Below the pieces are notes generated by a model that was not told where the DNA came from, did no database searches, and saw only the letters and a program-made list of their open reading frames with translations. A stretch of DNA of 64,000 nt from RGIG5612 sp045598285. Lineage in GTDB: Bacteria; Bacillota; Clostridia; Lachnospirales; Lachnospiraceae. The position numbers and the translations under genes were made by a program. The stretch covers positions 1 to 64,000 of the forward strand of contig JAZLLU010000036.1 in the NCBI GenBank assembly GCA_045598285.1, read 5' to 3'. Shown here one piece after another: positions 1-8,681 of the stretch; within the stretch, counting starts at the first letter, position 1, and the number at the start of each line of letters is the position of its first letter.

Positions 1-2
1 AT

Positions 3-44
3 TATGAGGATTTGTTAGAAAAGTACCAAATCAAAGAACCTTGA
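3..44 (+). CDS. C-terminal end of an upstream gene (truncated by window edge)
   Basis: Frame 3 is open from the window edge for 13 codons, ending EKYQIKEP and a TGA stop. The stop lies inside the left arm of an intrinsic terminator, which is common at the end of a real gene. Too short to assign a function, and other frames cannot be excluded. Confidence 0.4.
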   Translation, partial: YEDLLEKYQIKEP

Positions 45-60
45 TTTATCAAGGTTTTTT
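37..60 (+). terminator. Intrinsic terminator of the upstream gene
   Basis: A perfect 8-bp stem (AACCTTGA / TCAAGGTT) with loop TTTA is followed by a T run. Confidence 0.85.
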
Positions 61-101
61 AAACCCTATAAAAATCACCAACATTTTTCATAATGCTCAA
101 C

Positions 102-122
102 GGGTACCAATGGTGCCTTTTT
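102..122 (+). terminator. Second terminator-like hairpin
   Basis: GGTACC pairs with GGTGCC (one G-T wobble) across a 3-nt loop and is followed by TTTTT. It may back up the first terminator, or separate it from the RNA candidate that starts near 151. Confidence 0.45.
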
Positions 123-139
123 CGGTAAAAATATTTTTT

Positions 140-300
140 TATAATTTATAAACTAAGGTGGCGCTCGAAAGAACAGGTACTGTCATTCAAAGTTAGCCAT
201 CGTAAGTAGCGAAGGCCGGTGCGCGCCCATCCATAGCGCTGGCACCGGCAACTTCGCGAGCCAATACAAAAGTCCTCGACAAAGCTTATTTGTAGAGTTT
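140..300 (+). ncRNA. Structured small RNA or leader candidate with its own terminator
   Basis: A TATAAT (140-145) precedes a GC-rich stretch unlike its AT-rich surroundings. GGTGGC (157-162) pairs with GCCATC (196-201). A second domain is a long hairpin: GCGAAG (209-214), GCCGGTGC (215-222) and GCGC (223-226) pair with GCGC (236-239), GCACCGGC (242-249) and CTTCGC (252-257), giving 18 bp with small bulges. A last hairpin (275-297, CTC and ACAAA with TTTGT and GAG) is followed by a T-rich stretch and could terminate it. I do not recognise a known family (not tmRNA, SRP RNA, RNase P or a common riboswitch). It lies 57 bp before the nitroreductase operon, so it could be an independent RNA or an attenuating leader. 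Confidence 0.5.
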
Positions 301-331
301 ATTGATTTTAATGACTTTTATACAAATAAGG

Positions 332-353
332 TATAATATTAAAGTGGAGGTGG
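332..353 (+). promoter_or_regulatory. -10 box and ribosome binding site of the nitroreductase operon
   Basis: TATAAT at 332-337 and a strong GGAGG at 346-350 precede the ATG at 357. The -35 region is weak. Confidence 0.5.
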
Positions 354-356
354 ATT

Positions 357-1127
357 ATGAAACACGAAGTTATTATAGATAAAGAAAAATGTATTGGATG
401 TGGTCTTTGCGCAAAAGATTGCGTTAGTTTTGATATAGAAATTAGAGACGGGAAAGCGGTTTCGCTAAAAAGAGGTTGCATCGCATGTGGACATTGCCAG
501 GCCATATGCCCTGAGGGGGCAATTTCTTTAACAGGATTTGAAGATACTATCGAAGATTTCGAAAAACAAACAAGATTAAATCCTGAAGAACTTTTAATGG
601 CCATTAAATCCAGAAGATCTATTAGAAATTTCAAAGAAGATATAATTCCAAAAGAAGTTGTAGATATGATTTTAGAAGCTGGAAGGCTTGCTCCTACAGC
701 AGCTAATAGGCAAAACATTAGCTATGTTGTTTTGGATGAAAAACTTAAAGAGTGTGAGAGTATCGCAACTGAAAAATCCAGGAAAGTATTGAATGCTGGC
801 AAGAAAATTATTCCAATGCTTAGTACATTGAATGTGGATGATAACTTCTTTTTCAAGAAAGCTCCAATTGCAATTGTGATTTTCAGCTCTGATAAAATCA
901 GTGCATCTTTAGCAGCCGAGAACATGGCGTTTATGGCAGAGGCAAATGGGCTTGGAGTTTTATACAGCGGATTTTTTACAAGTTATGTTAACATGACAAC
1001 AAAGATAAAAAAGATTATTGGCGTATCAAAAAATGTTAAGGCTGTTACGACATTAGTTATTGGATATCCAAACGTTGAATATAAAAGAACAACTCACAGA
1101 GAACCTTTAGATGTTATAAGGGCATAA
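357..1127 (+). CDS. Ferredoxin-fused nitroreductase family protein
   Basis: The 256-residue protein has an N-terminal 2x[4Fe-4S] ferredoxin domain (C12, C15, C18, C22 and C41, C44, C47, C51) and then, from about residue 80, an FMN-binding nitroreductase fold starting SRRSIRNF. Such fusions let reduced ferredoxin or an internal cluster relay feed the flavin; the substrate cannot be told from sequence. It is the first of three adjacent nitroreductase-family genes, with 10 bp to the next, so they are probably co-transcribed. The start at 357 is fixed by a GGAGG six bases upstream. Cytosolic. Confidence 0.9.
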   Translation: MKHEVIIDKEKCIGCGLCAKDCVSFDIEIRDGKAVSLKRGCIACGHCQAICPEGAISLTGFEDTIEDFEKQTRLNPEELLMAIKSRRSIRNFKEDIIPKEVVDMILEAGRLAPTAANRQNISYVVLDEKLKECESIATEKSRKVLNAGKKIIPMLSTLNVDDNFFFKKAPIAIVIFSSDKISASLAAENMAFMAEANGLGVLYSGFFTSYVNMTTKIKKIIGVSKNVKAVTTLVIGYPNVEYKRTTHREPLDVIRA

Positions 1128-1137
1128 GGAGCGAAAC

Positions 1138-1863
1138 ATGAACAATACTATTAAAGAACTTTATGAAAGAAAATCGGTAAGAGTTTTTACAGAACAAGAA
1201 ATTACTGCAAAGCAGCGAGAAGCAATTTTAAATAGTGCTATGCAAGCGCCAACAGCTGGCAATCAGCAAATGTACACGATTATTGATGTTCAAAATCAGG
1301 AATTAAAAGATAAGATGGCAGTGCTTTGCGATAATCAACCGTTTATTGCGAAAGCAAAATTGGTTTTAGTTTTTTGCGCAGACTTTAGAAAATGGTATGA
1401 TACATTTGAAATTGTTGGAGCAGGTCCAAGGAAGCCTGGCGTGGGCGATTTAATGATATCTGTAACAGACGCAGCAATTGCAGCACAAAATGCTGTTGTT
1501 GCAGCACATAGTTTTGGAATCGGTTCATGTTACATAGGTGATGTAATGGAAAATGCCGAAGAAATGAAAGTGACATTAAATCTTCCGCAATATGTTTTTC
1601 CGTGTGTTATGTTAGTGTTTGGTTATCCTACGCAGCAACAAATAGACAGGCCTAAACCAGTTAGAAGTGAGCTAGAAGATATTGTTTGCATAGACCAATA
1701 TCAAACAAAAGATGAAGAAGCACTTAAAAAGCTTTTTGCAGCAAAATATGAGAACTCAACATTCGAAGAGTGGGCGAAAGCTTTTTGCAATCGGAAATAC
1801 AATTCGGATTTTTCAAAAGAAATGTCCCGGTCAGTAAACGAATATATAAAAGATTTTCAATAA
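1138..1863 (+). CDS. Nitroreductase family protein
   Basis: A 241-residue single-domain nitroreductase fold. The N-terminal ERKSVRVF motif and the APTAGNQQ motif near residue 38 are typical FMN-contact regions, and FGIGSCYIG near residue 125 is the usual central motif. It probably binds FMN as a dimer and reduces nitro compounds, quinones or flavins with NAD(P)H. The C-terminal 60 residues, rich in charged residues, extend beyond the minimal fold. Second gene of the tandem set, preceded by AAGGAG. Confidence 0.88.
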   Translation: MNNTIKELYERKSVRVFTEQEITAKQREAILNSAMQAPTAGNQQMYTIIDVQNQELKDKMAVLCDNQPFIAKAKLVLVFCADFRKWYDTFEIVGAGPRKPGVGDLMISVTDAAIAAQNAVVAAHSFGIGSCYIGDVMENAEEMKVTLNLPQYVFPCVMLVFGYPTQQQIDRPKPVRSELEDIVCIDQYQTKDEEALKKLFAAKYENSTFEEWAKAFCNRKYNSDFSKEMSRSVNEYIKDFQ

Positions 1864-1884
1864 AAAAAGAAATGAGGTGAAAAT

Positions 1885-2412
1885 ATGTCAGAAACATTAA
1901 AAACATTAGTTGAAAGAAAAAGTTGCAAAGCGTACAAACCTGAATTAATCGAAGAAGAAAAATTAAAAGCGATTATTGAGGCAGGTACTTTTGCAGCAAC
2001 AGGTATGGGAAAACAATCTCCAATCATCATTGCGATTACTAATAAAGAATTAAGAGATAGAATTTCGAAAATGAATGCAGCAGTTATGGGTAAAGAAGGA
2101 GACTTCGATCCGTTTTATGGTGCACCGGAGCTCTTGATTGTTTTAGCAGATAAGACAGTTCCAACATATATTTATGATGGAAGTTTGGTAATGGGAAATC
2201 TTATGAATGCGGCATATGACTTGGGGGTAGGTTCATGCTGGATTCATAGAGCAAAACAGGAATTTGAATCAGAAGAAGGGAAAGCAATCCTTAAAGAACT
2301 TGGAATTGAAGGCGATTATGAAGGCATTGGTCATTTAATTTTAGGTTATCCAGATGCTCCGTATCATGAGCCGGTTCCAAGAAAAGAAAATTACGTTTAT
2401 TACGCAAAATAA
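1885..2412 (+). CDS. Nitroreductase family protein (short form)
   Basis: A 175-residue minimal nitroreductase: N-terminal ERKSCKAY, the phosphate-contact region GTFAATGMGKQS near residue 37, and LGVGSCWIHRAK near residue 113. It lacks the ferredoxin domain of the first gene and the C-terminal extension of the second. FMN-dependent reductase of unknown substrate. It ends the tandem set and is followed directly by a terminator. The AGGTG ribosome binding site lies 6-7 bases before the ATG. Confidence 0.88.
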   Translation: MSETLKTLVERKSCKAYKPELIEEEKLKAIIEAGTFAATGMGKQSPIIIAITNKELRDRISKMNAAVMGKEGDFDPFYGAPELLIVLADKTVPTYIYDGSLVMGNLMNAAYDLGVGSCWIHRAKQEFESEEGKAILKELGIEGDYEGIGHLILGYPDAPYHEPVPRKENYVYYAK

Positions 2413-2420
2413 TTTTAAGG

Positions 2421-2448
2421 GCATCTGCAATGCAGATGTTCTTTTTTT
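2421..2448 (+). terminator. Terminator of the nitroreductase operon
   Basis: GCATCTGC pairs with GCAGATGT across a 3-nt loop and is followed by seven T residues (2442-2448). Confidence 0.9.
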
Positions 2449-2449
2449 G

Positions 2450-2458
2450 TGCTATTAT
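2450..2458 (+). promoter_or_regulatory. Extended -10 promoter placing the start site at an ATG
   Basis: TG-C-TATTAT directly follows the T run of the terminator. The expected transcription start, about 7 bases downstream, falls on the ATG at 2465. No ribosome binding site is seen. Confidence 0.5.
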
Positions 2459-2464
2459 ATGAGT

Positions 2465-2959
2465 ATGTTTTTGACGTCGACTTTAATGGCTGAAAATAAT
2501 ACTGTATTTTTTATTTCAGGAGGAGTAATTCTTGTACTCATCCTTATTATTGTAATTTCAAATGCATCAAAACCAATAACCGTAAAAGTCGAAAAAAAGA
2601 TTAGAAACAAAAGATATATTAGCCAAGAAGATTTTTTTAAGTCTTGGGAGCGTGACAAAAGTGACTATCCAGGATGTTATGTGATTTTAATTTACGACAA
2701 AAAATTAATTTTTAATCCGTTGAATTATGACGAGATATATGTTGGACAGTCCGTTAATGTAAGAAAGAGAATTTTCAATCATCTTATGGGACATGGAAAT
2801 GGAGACGTTTACTACGGGAAAAAGAGTGGTTGTAAAATATATATTGTTATTCAAAAGTGTTCTAAGAAAAAATTAAATATATCTGAAATCGATTTGATAG
2901 AACATTTCGAAGCTACTGATTCACTCAATGTTACAAGGGGCGGATCAGCACAAAGGTAA
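2465..2959 (+). CDS. Membrane-anchored GIY-YIG domain protein
   Basis: About residues 15-35 form one transmembrane helix (FFISGGVILVLILIIVIS). The C-terminal half is a GIY-YIG nuclease-like domain: GCYVILIY stands for the GIY strand, EIYVGQS for YIG, followed by an arginine-rich RKRIFNH helix. A predicted membrane-tethered nuclease-like domain is uncommon; its target is unknown. The start was chosen because the only promoter places transcription at this ATG; other in-frame ATGs are at 2459 and 2486. No Shine-Dalgarno precedes any of them, so the mRNA may be leaderless. Confidence 0.7.
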   Translation: MFLTSTLMAENNTVFFISGGVILVLILIIVISNASKPITVKVEKKIRNKRYISQEDFFKSWERDKSDYPGCYVILIYDKKLIFNPLNYDEIYVGQSVNVRKRIFNHLMGHGNGDVYYGKKSGCKIYIVIQKCSKKKLNISEIDLIEHFEATDSLNVTRGGSAQR

Positions 2960-2992
2960 TATGCTGAAAGGTTAAATCAGGCAGCTTGGAAA

Positions 2993-4345
2993 ATGGAATT
3001 AAATAAGCATGTAGAATTTTCAAACAAACAATTATGGCAACTTATATTGCCGTTGATACTAGAGCAGTTCTTATCTGTTGCAGTAGGACTTGCAGACTCC
3101 ATGATGGTTGCACAAGTTGGCGACAGCGCTGTTTCTGGAGTTTCTTTAGTCGACTCTATAAGTGTTCTTATGCAATATATCTTTTCTGCAATGGCAGCAG
3201 GTGGCGTCGCTGTTTGCTGTCAGTATTTAGGTAGAGAAGATTCTAGACTTTCAAAAAAGGCAGGACATCATCTTGTGCTTTTAATGACAGTAGTTTCAAT
3301 TGTTATTACAGCACTTCTTTATATTTTTAGTGAATGGATAATTACAAAACTGTTTGGCACGATTGATGTGGATGTTATGGATGCCACTCGCAAATACTAC
3401 ATGATAGTTATGCTTTCGGTGCCTGCTATTGCTATTTATAATGCAGGAGCGGGACTTTTCCGAGCTATGGAAAAGACGAATATAACTCTAATAATTTCTA
3501 TAATTATGAACGTAGTCAATGTTGCCGGTAACGCTGTTTTAATCTTTGGATTTAAATATGGAGTTGAAGGTGTTGCTATTCCAACTTTTGTTTCAAGATG
3601 GATTGCGGCAATTATAGCAATTGTGCTTCTGTTTAGAAAAAAATATGAACTGAATCTTCGAGATATTTTACATTTCAAACTTGAAAAAAGAATTTTGCGC
3701 AACATCTTTACTTTTAGTGTGCCTAGCGGTGCTGAGAATGGAATGTTCCAACTTGGCAAAATTATTCTTTTTAGTTTTATTTCTACTATGGGAACAGCTA
3801 GTATTACTGCAAATGCAATAGGAGGAACAATGGCTAGTTTCCATGTTATCCCCGGCAATGCAATAAATCTTGCTATGGCAACAGTTGTTGGCCAATGTGT
3901 CGGAGCAGGTGAATTTGATAAAGCAAAATTTTATTTCAAAAAACTGCTCAAATGGGTTTATTTAATGTCAGTTGTTTGGATAACGTTGATAATTATTTTC
4001 ACACCGACAATTCTTAAAATTTACAATGTTTCGGCTGAAGCTACTCGTCTTGCTAGAATTGTGTGTATGTTGCATGCTATAAATGGAATTATTATATGGC
4101 CACTTGGCTTTGTAACACCTACATTTCTTCGAAGCGCAGGCGATGCAACCTTCACAATGATTGCAAGTGCACTTTCTATGTGGTTGGTTAGAGTAGTAGC
4201 GGGAATTATGCTTGCTAAATATTTAGCACTTGGTGTAGTTGGAGTTTGGATAGCACACACAATACTAGACTGGATTGTCAGATCAATAATCTTTTTGATA
4301 AGATATAAAAAAGGAAAATGGATGACGAAAGCCATCAAACAATAG
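2993..4345 (+). CDS. MATE family multidrug/Na+ exporter
   Basis: A 450-residue polytopic protein with about 12 transmembrane segments and the two homologous halves of the MATE (MatE) family. Typical features are the N-terminal LILPLILEQFL helix, LADSMMVAQVG in helix 1-2 and the FRAMEKTN motif ending the first half. It likely exports cationic drugs or metabolites in exchange for Na+ or H+. The ribosome binding site is weak. The stop lies 8 bases before the next start, suggesting co-expression with the following transporter. Confidence 0.88.
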   Translation: MELNKHVEFSNKQLWQLILPLILEQFLSVAVGLADSMMVAQVGDSAVSGVSLVDSISVLMQYIFSAMAAGGVAVCCQYLGREDSRLSKKAGHHLVLLMTVVSIVITALLYIFSEWIITKLFGTIDVDVMDATRKYYMIVMLSVPAIAIYNAGAGLFRAMEKTNITLIISIIMNVVNVAGNAVLIFGFKYGVEGVAIPTFVSRWIAAIIAIVLLFRKKYELNLRDILHFKLEKRILRNIFTFSVPSGAENGMFQLGKIILFSFISTMGTASITANAIGGTMASFHVIPGNAINLAMATVVGQCVGAGEFDKAKFYFKKLLKWVYLMSVVWITLIIIFTPTILKIYNVSAEATRLARIVCMLHAINGIIIWPLGFVTPTFLRSAGDATFTMIASALSMWLVRVVAGIMLAKYLALGVVGVWIAHTILDWIVRSIIFLIRYKKGKWMTKAIKQ

Positions 4346-4353
4346 GAGGTCGT

Positions 4354-5607
4354 ATGAATAAAGCAAAACCAAATAAGTTAGGTGGTCGTTTTTGGTCTGC
4401 TATGTTAATTTTTGGCCTTATGGGTCAAATCGCATGGGTTGTAGAAAACATGTACTTTAATGTTTTTATCTATAAGATGTTTCATGCAACGGCAACAGAA
4501 ATTTCTGCGATGGTTATGGCGAGCGCAGTTGTTGCTGCACTTACTACTATTGTTATGGGTGCTGTTTCAGACAAAGTTGGAAAACGTAAAGCGTTTATGA
4601 GCGTTGGTTATATTATTTGGGGCGTAAGCATTATAACTTTTGCTTATATTAAAAGTGTTTTGCTAACTATTGTTATGGACTGTGTTATGACTTTCTTTGG
4701 TTCAACTGCTAATGATGCTGCTTACAATGCATGGCTTACGGATAGAGGAGATGAAACCAATCGTGGAAAGATTGAAGGATTTAACTCTATGATGCCACTC
4801 GTTTCAATCCTTATTGTATTTGGCGGATTTATGAGTTTCAATCTTGATACTCATTCGAGTTGGGTTACTATTTATTACATTATTGGTGTTGCAACAACAA
4901 TTATCGGTATACTTGGGTTTTTCCTTATTGAAGATTCGAAGTCACTTATAAAATCAACTAATAATTTTGGCGGAACTTTAATCGAAAGTTTTCGCCCTAA
5001 GACAATAAAAAGCAACATCCTGCTTTATATTATTCTTGCTTTGTTTGCTATTTTCGGAATTTCAATTCAAGTATTTATGCCTTATTTAATAATCTATTAT
5101 GAGCAAAGTCTTGGCATGAGCAATTACGTTTTGATTATGGCACCAGCAATTATTGTTGCGGCTGTAGTAACGGCGTTTTATGGAAAAGTATATGACAAGA
5201 AAGGGTTTGGCTTTGCTATTCGTATTCCTGTAGCTATGCTCGGGTTAGGTTACATACTTTTATTCTTTACAATTACAACTGTTCCAGTTTTCATCGGGTC
5301 GTTATTTATGATGAGTGGATATCTTACTGGAATGAGCGTGTTTGGAGCAAAGATAAGAGACCTTATTCCTGAAAATGAAGCTGGTCGTTTTCAAGGAGTT
5401 CGTATTATTGGACAAGTTTTAATTCCGGGACTTATTGGACCTGCAATTGGTGCAGCTGTTCTTAAAAATGCGGAAGTTATTATCAATAATGATGGAACCG
5501 AAAGTTTTCTTCCAAACGAAAATATTTGGCTTGCAGCTTTAGCAATTGCTGCATTACTAGCAATTTTGCTTGCTGTATTTAGAAAACAAATTAATAACAC
5601 AAAATAA
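4354..5607 (+). CDS. MFS transporter, sugar-cation symporter type
   Basis: A 417-residue, about 12-helix major facilitator protein. GAVSDKVGKRKAF near residue 68 is the cytoplasmic loop 2-3 signature. Overall it resembles the GPH/MFS_2 sugar symporters. The start at 4354 was chosen over an upstream in-frame ATG because AGGAGG lies at 4344-4349. The glycosidase gene begins 59 bp downstream, so the two may import and hydrolyse a glycoside together; this is inference. Confidence 0.85.
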   Translation: MNKAKPNKLGGRFWSAMLIFGLMGQIAWVVENMYFNVFIYKMFHATATEISAMVMASAVVAALTTIVMGAVSDKVGKRKAFMSVGYIIWGVSIITFAYIKSVLLTIVMDCVMTFFGSTANDAAYNAWLTDRGDETNRGKIEGFNSMMPLVSILIVFGGFMSFNLDTHSSWVTIYYIIGVATTIIGILGFFLIEDSKSLIKSTNNFGGTLIESFRPKTIKSNILLYIILALFAIFGISIQVFMPYLIIYYEQSLGMSNYVLIMAPAIIVAAVVTAFYGKVYDKKGFGFAIRIPVAMLGLGYILLFFTITTVPVFIGSLFMMSGYLTGMSVFGAKIRDLIPENEAGRFQGVRIIGQVLIPGLIGPAIGAAVLKNAEVIINNDGTESFLPNENIWLAALAIAALLAILLAVFRKQINNTK

Positions 5608-5666
5608 TAAATCCATAAAACAGTTAATTAGAACACTTTTGGGAGATAGATAAATTAGGCAAAATT

Positions 5667-7211
5667 ATGTGGAACAATTATCCAAGACCACAATTAAAAA
5701 GAGATAGTTTCTTAAATCTTAACGGAGAATGGATTGTTAATGGAAAAGAAACTTATGTGCCTTCGTGCCTTAACGAAGAGCACTTGGTTTATGAACGAGA
5801 CTTTCTATTTACTAAAGAAAATGATCGTGCACTTCTTCATATCGGTGCAGCTGACCAAATAGCAAAAGTTTTCTTGAATGATAATTTTCTTGGAGAACAT
5901 AAAGGCGGATACCTTCCTTTCGATTTTGATATTACAGATTTTGTAAAAGAGGGGAGCAACACTTTAAGAATAGAGGTTGTTGATACTCTTGATAAAACGT
6001 ATCCTTATGGTAAACAAAAAAAGAAACATTCGGGAATGTGGTACACACCAGCTGCTGGCATATGGAAAAGCATTTGGATTGAGCAAGTTCCTAATGTATA
6101 TATAGACCATACTAAAATCACGCCAGACCTTTGTGGAGCCGATGTTGAGATTTTTATAAAAGATTGCACAAATTGGCCAATAGTAAAAATCTTTAGCGAA
6201 ATGGTTCGATTTAATGAGGAAAATCCAATTCTTTGGACACCAAAAAATCCACATTTGTATTATAAGACAATAGAATATAACTCTGATAAAATTGAAATTT
6301 ATTACGCGCTTCGAACGATTGGAATTCTACCTGATGAGGGCGGCATAAATCGTGTTTGCCTTAACGGTAATCCAATATTTCTTCACGGTGTTTTAGATCA
6401 AGGTTATTTTAAGGAAGGCAATCTTTTGCCAGAATCTCCGGAAGATTATGAAAAAGATATTTTAAGGATGAAGGATCTGGGATTTAATCTTTTGAGAAAA
6501 CACATAAAAATCGAACCAGATGAGTTTTATTATGCATGTGATAAACATGGAATTTTAGTAATGCAAGATATAGTTAATTCTGGAGATTATCATTTCTTTA
6601 AGGATACTATTTTGGGAACACTTGGAATAAAATTTTCTGATAAAGTTTCCAAGTATAATAAACGCCAAGAATTTTGGATAAATCATATGAAAGAGACGAT
6701 TTCTCATCTTTATAATCATCCATGTGTTATTGCATATACATTGTTTAATGAGGGTTGGGGGCAATTCGATTCTGATAAAATGTATACTTTGGCAAAAGAG
6801 TGCGATTCAACAAGACTTGTTGATTCGGCATCAGGTTGGTTTGTACAAAGTTTAAGCGATTTCGACAGCCTTCATATTTATTTTAGAACAAAAACCTTAA
6901 AGCCTAAAAAACGCCCGATGCTTGTATCGGAGTGTGGCGGCTTCACGCTTAATATAAACGATAATAAAAAGACTTATGGCTATGGAAAATGTAAAAATGA
7001 GGATGAACTTACAGAACGCATTATAATGATGTATGAGAAAATGATTATACCAGCAATCCCAGCAGGTCTTTGTGGGTGCATCTACACACAACTTTCTGAT
7101 GTCGAAGAAGAAATTAACGGCCTTTACACGTTTGACCGCAAAAAATGCAAAGTAGAAAAAGAAAAGTTTAGCGACCTTGTCAAAATTATTCAGAACATAC
7201 TCCAAAAATAA
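5667..7211 (+). CDS. Short glycoside hydrolase family 2 enzyme (beta-galactosidase/glucuronidase-like)
   Basis: 514 residues. About residues 1-140 form the sugar-binding jelly roll (NLNGEW, then HSGMWYTPAAGIWKSIWIE), about 155-220 a reduced immunoglobulin-like domain, and from about 225 the TIM barrel. The acid/base is E362 in FNEGWGQF and the nucleophile E422 in VSECGG. It lacks the C-terminal domains of LacZ-length enzymes, so it is near the minimal size for the family, and the middle domain is short. No signal peptide: cytosolic, consistent with the sugar-type transporter just upstream. The exact substrate cannot be assigned. Confidence 0.85.
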   Translation: MWNNYPRPQLKRDSFLNLNGEWIVNGKETYVPSCLNEEHLVYERDFLFTKENDRALLHIGAADQIAKVFLNDNFLGEHKGGYLPFDFDITDFVKEGSNTLRIEVVDTLDKTYPYGKQKKKHSGMWYTPAAGIWKSIWIEQVPNVYIDHTKITPDLCGADVEIFIKDCTNWPIVKIFSEMVRFNEENPILWTPKNPHLYYKTIEYNSDKIEIYYALRTIGILPDEGGINRVCLNGNPIFLHGVLDQGYFKEGNLLPESPEDYEKDILRMKDLGFNLLRKHIKIEPDEFYYACDKHGILVMQDIVNSGDYHFFKDTILGTLGIKFSDKVSKYNKRQEFWINHMKETISHLYNHPCVIAYTLFNEGWGQFDSDKMYTLAKECDSTRLVDSASGWFVQSLSDFDSLHIYFRTKTLKPKKRPMLVSECGGFTLNINDNKKTYGYGKCKNEDELTERIIMMYEKMIIPAIPAGLCGCIYTQLSDVEEEINGLYTFDRKKCKVEKEKFSDLVKIIQNILQK

Positions 7212-7217
7212 ATCTAA

Positions 7218-7246
7218 TGAAGATTATTGTTTGAGGAATATCTTCA
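7218..7246 (+). terminator. Weak hairpin after the glycosidase gene
   Basis: TGAAGAT pairs with ATCTTCA, but no T run follows. It may be only a 3' stability hairpin. Confidence 0.3.
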
Positions 7247-7311
7247 TATACGTATTAAAAATTTGTTGAGTGTCTTTAGGTATAATGTTTTTAATTTTTT
7301 TCTTAAAATCC

Positions 7312-7481
7312 GCACAAAAATTTGAGATATACCCCTTTATTTAGCATAACTTAAAAGTATCAAAATTGTGAATGCTTAAAAATCCTTATTTTATAGGCAT
7401 TATTAATAATTCTATTAGTTAATAAAATCAGTATGAATGTGTTTTAGCATTTCAATAGGAGTATATCTCAAAATTTTGTGC
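7312..7481. repeat. 170-bp element bounded by 25-bp inverted repeats (MITE-like or invertible segment)
   Basis: The 25 bp at 7312-7336 (GCACAAAA...GATATACCCCT) and 7457-7481 are inverted repeats with two mismatches, enclosing about 120 AT-rich bases with no open frame. No clear target duplication flanks it. The size and form fit a small non-autonomous transposable element, but the location, 90 bp before a gene and after a convergent 3' end, would also suit an invertible promoter. This fills most of the gene-free stretch 7212-7570. Confidence 0.65.
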
Positions 7482-7570
7482 AAAAAAAGATAAAAAAACA
7501 AAAAATGTGTTAAAATAGAAAAATGAAATCTAGGTAGTCAGTTCTGGCTATTGTTTTCAAAGGAAAAAAT

Positions 7571-8593
7571 ATGATAACAACAATTATAGGAATTTCCGCT
7601 CTGGAGTATTGGCTTAATGGAACGGATAAATATTTTTATCTTTCTCCAGATTTAAGAAGTGTTCCACAAAAGTACGAATTTCATATTAGCAATAATAAAT
7701 CAGAAAACTTGTCAAAAGAATATAGATTGAGTTTTCCGATTAATTTCATGGCGCCTAAAAATAGAAAGGCAAAAAAGGGAGAAAAATACTCAACATTTTA
7801 TTTTATTAATGGGCTGCCATATAAGAGTTTTGTTAAATTGAATGACAGAGGAGATAGTGATGATGAAGTTTATGTGGCTTGTCCTGAACTGTGTTTTTTG
7901 CAAGCTGCACATATTTTCCCGTTTTATTTGACGGTAAAGATTGGGTGCATGCTTTGCGCAATGTATATTAGAGATGATGATGCGGCAATAGGACAAAGGA
8001 ATATACAACCATTAACTACGGTTAATAAAATAAAAAAATATTTAGATAAGGTTGATAAGGTTCAGGGCATTCAAATGGCGAGAAGGGCAATAAAGTATGT
8101 TTCAGATAATTGCAATTCTCCGATGGAAGTAAATATAGCGACTATGGGGAAATTACCAATAAGCAAAGGGGGATATGCACTTGGAAATTTTGAAATGAAT
8201 GGAGTGATTAAGTTGAAACAAGAAGAGGAAGACTTTTTAGGGAGAAAAACGTGTATGTGTGATATTCTCTGGAAAAAAGAAAAAGTTGTAGTAGAGTACG
8301 AAAGCAATATGGTGCATCTGGATAAAGAGCAGCATGCCTACGATAAAAGGCGAAGCACAGCAATAGTTAATTCAGGGTATAAAATAATAAATGTTACAGC
8401 AAAGGATGTAGGAATTTTAAGTAGGACTGATGAGATATTTTGGATCATTAGAAGGACTTTGGGGATAAGATCATTGCATAATAGATTTAAGAATTTTGAT
8501 GATATTCGATTTGACGTATATAGAGAAGTATTTAAGAAAAACATTTTTAATATTTTTGAACAATATAATCAAAAGCAAAATAAAACGATATAA
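7571..8593 (+). CDS. DUF559/Vsr-like PD-(D/E)XK nuclease-fold protein
   Basis: 340 residues. The N-terminal part contains ISALEYW and resembles proteins of Coriobacteria and Clostridia that pair a DNA-binding-like region with a nuclease-like C-terminus. The region about 220-275 carries the Vsr/DUF559 pattern: CDILWKKEKVVVEYESN, then a basic DKRRSTAIVNSGYKIINVTAKDV. This fits a PD-(D/E)XK core, although the canonical ExK is E-Y-E. Function unknown; an orphan defence or repair nuclease, or a silencing-type antitoxin, are possible. It starts at the only good ATG, after AAAGGAAAA. Confidence 0.55.
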   Translation: MITTIIGISALEYWLNGTDKYFYLSPDLRSVPQKYEFHISNNKSENLSKEYRLSFPINFMAPKNRKAKKGEKYSTFYFINGLPYKSFVKLNDRGDSDDEVYVACPELCFLQAAHIFPFYLTVKIGCMLCAMYIRDDDAAIGQRNIQPLTTVNKIKKYLDKVDKVQGIQMARRAIKYVSDNCNSPMEVNIATMGKLPISKGGYALGNFEMNGVIKLKQEEEDFLGRKTCMCDILWKKEKVVVEYESNMVHLDKEQHAYDKRRSTAIVNSGYKIINVTAKDVGILSRTDEIFWIIRRTLGIRSLHNRFKNFDDIRFDVYREVFKKNIFNIFEQYNQKQNKTI

Positions 8594-8681
8594 GGAGTGC
8601 AATCAAAACAAGAGAATGTGGTATACTAAAAAAATCAAAGAAAATAATATAGATATAAATGAGCAAGATGAAGGTAGAAAA

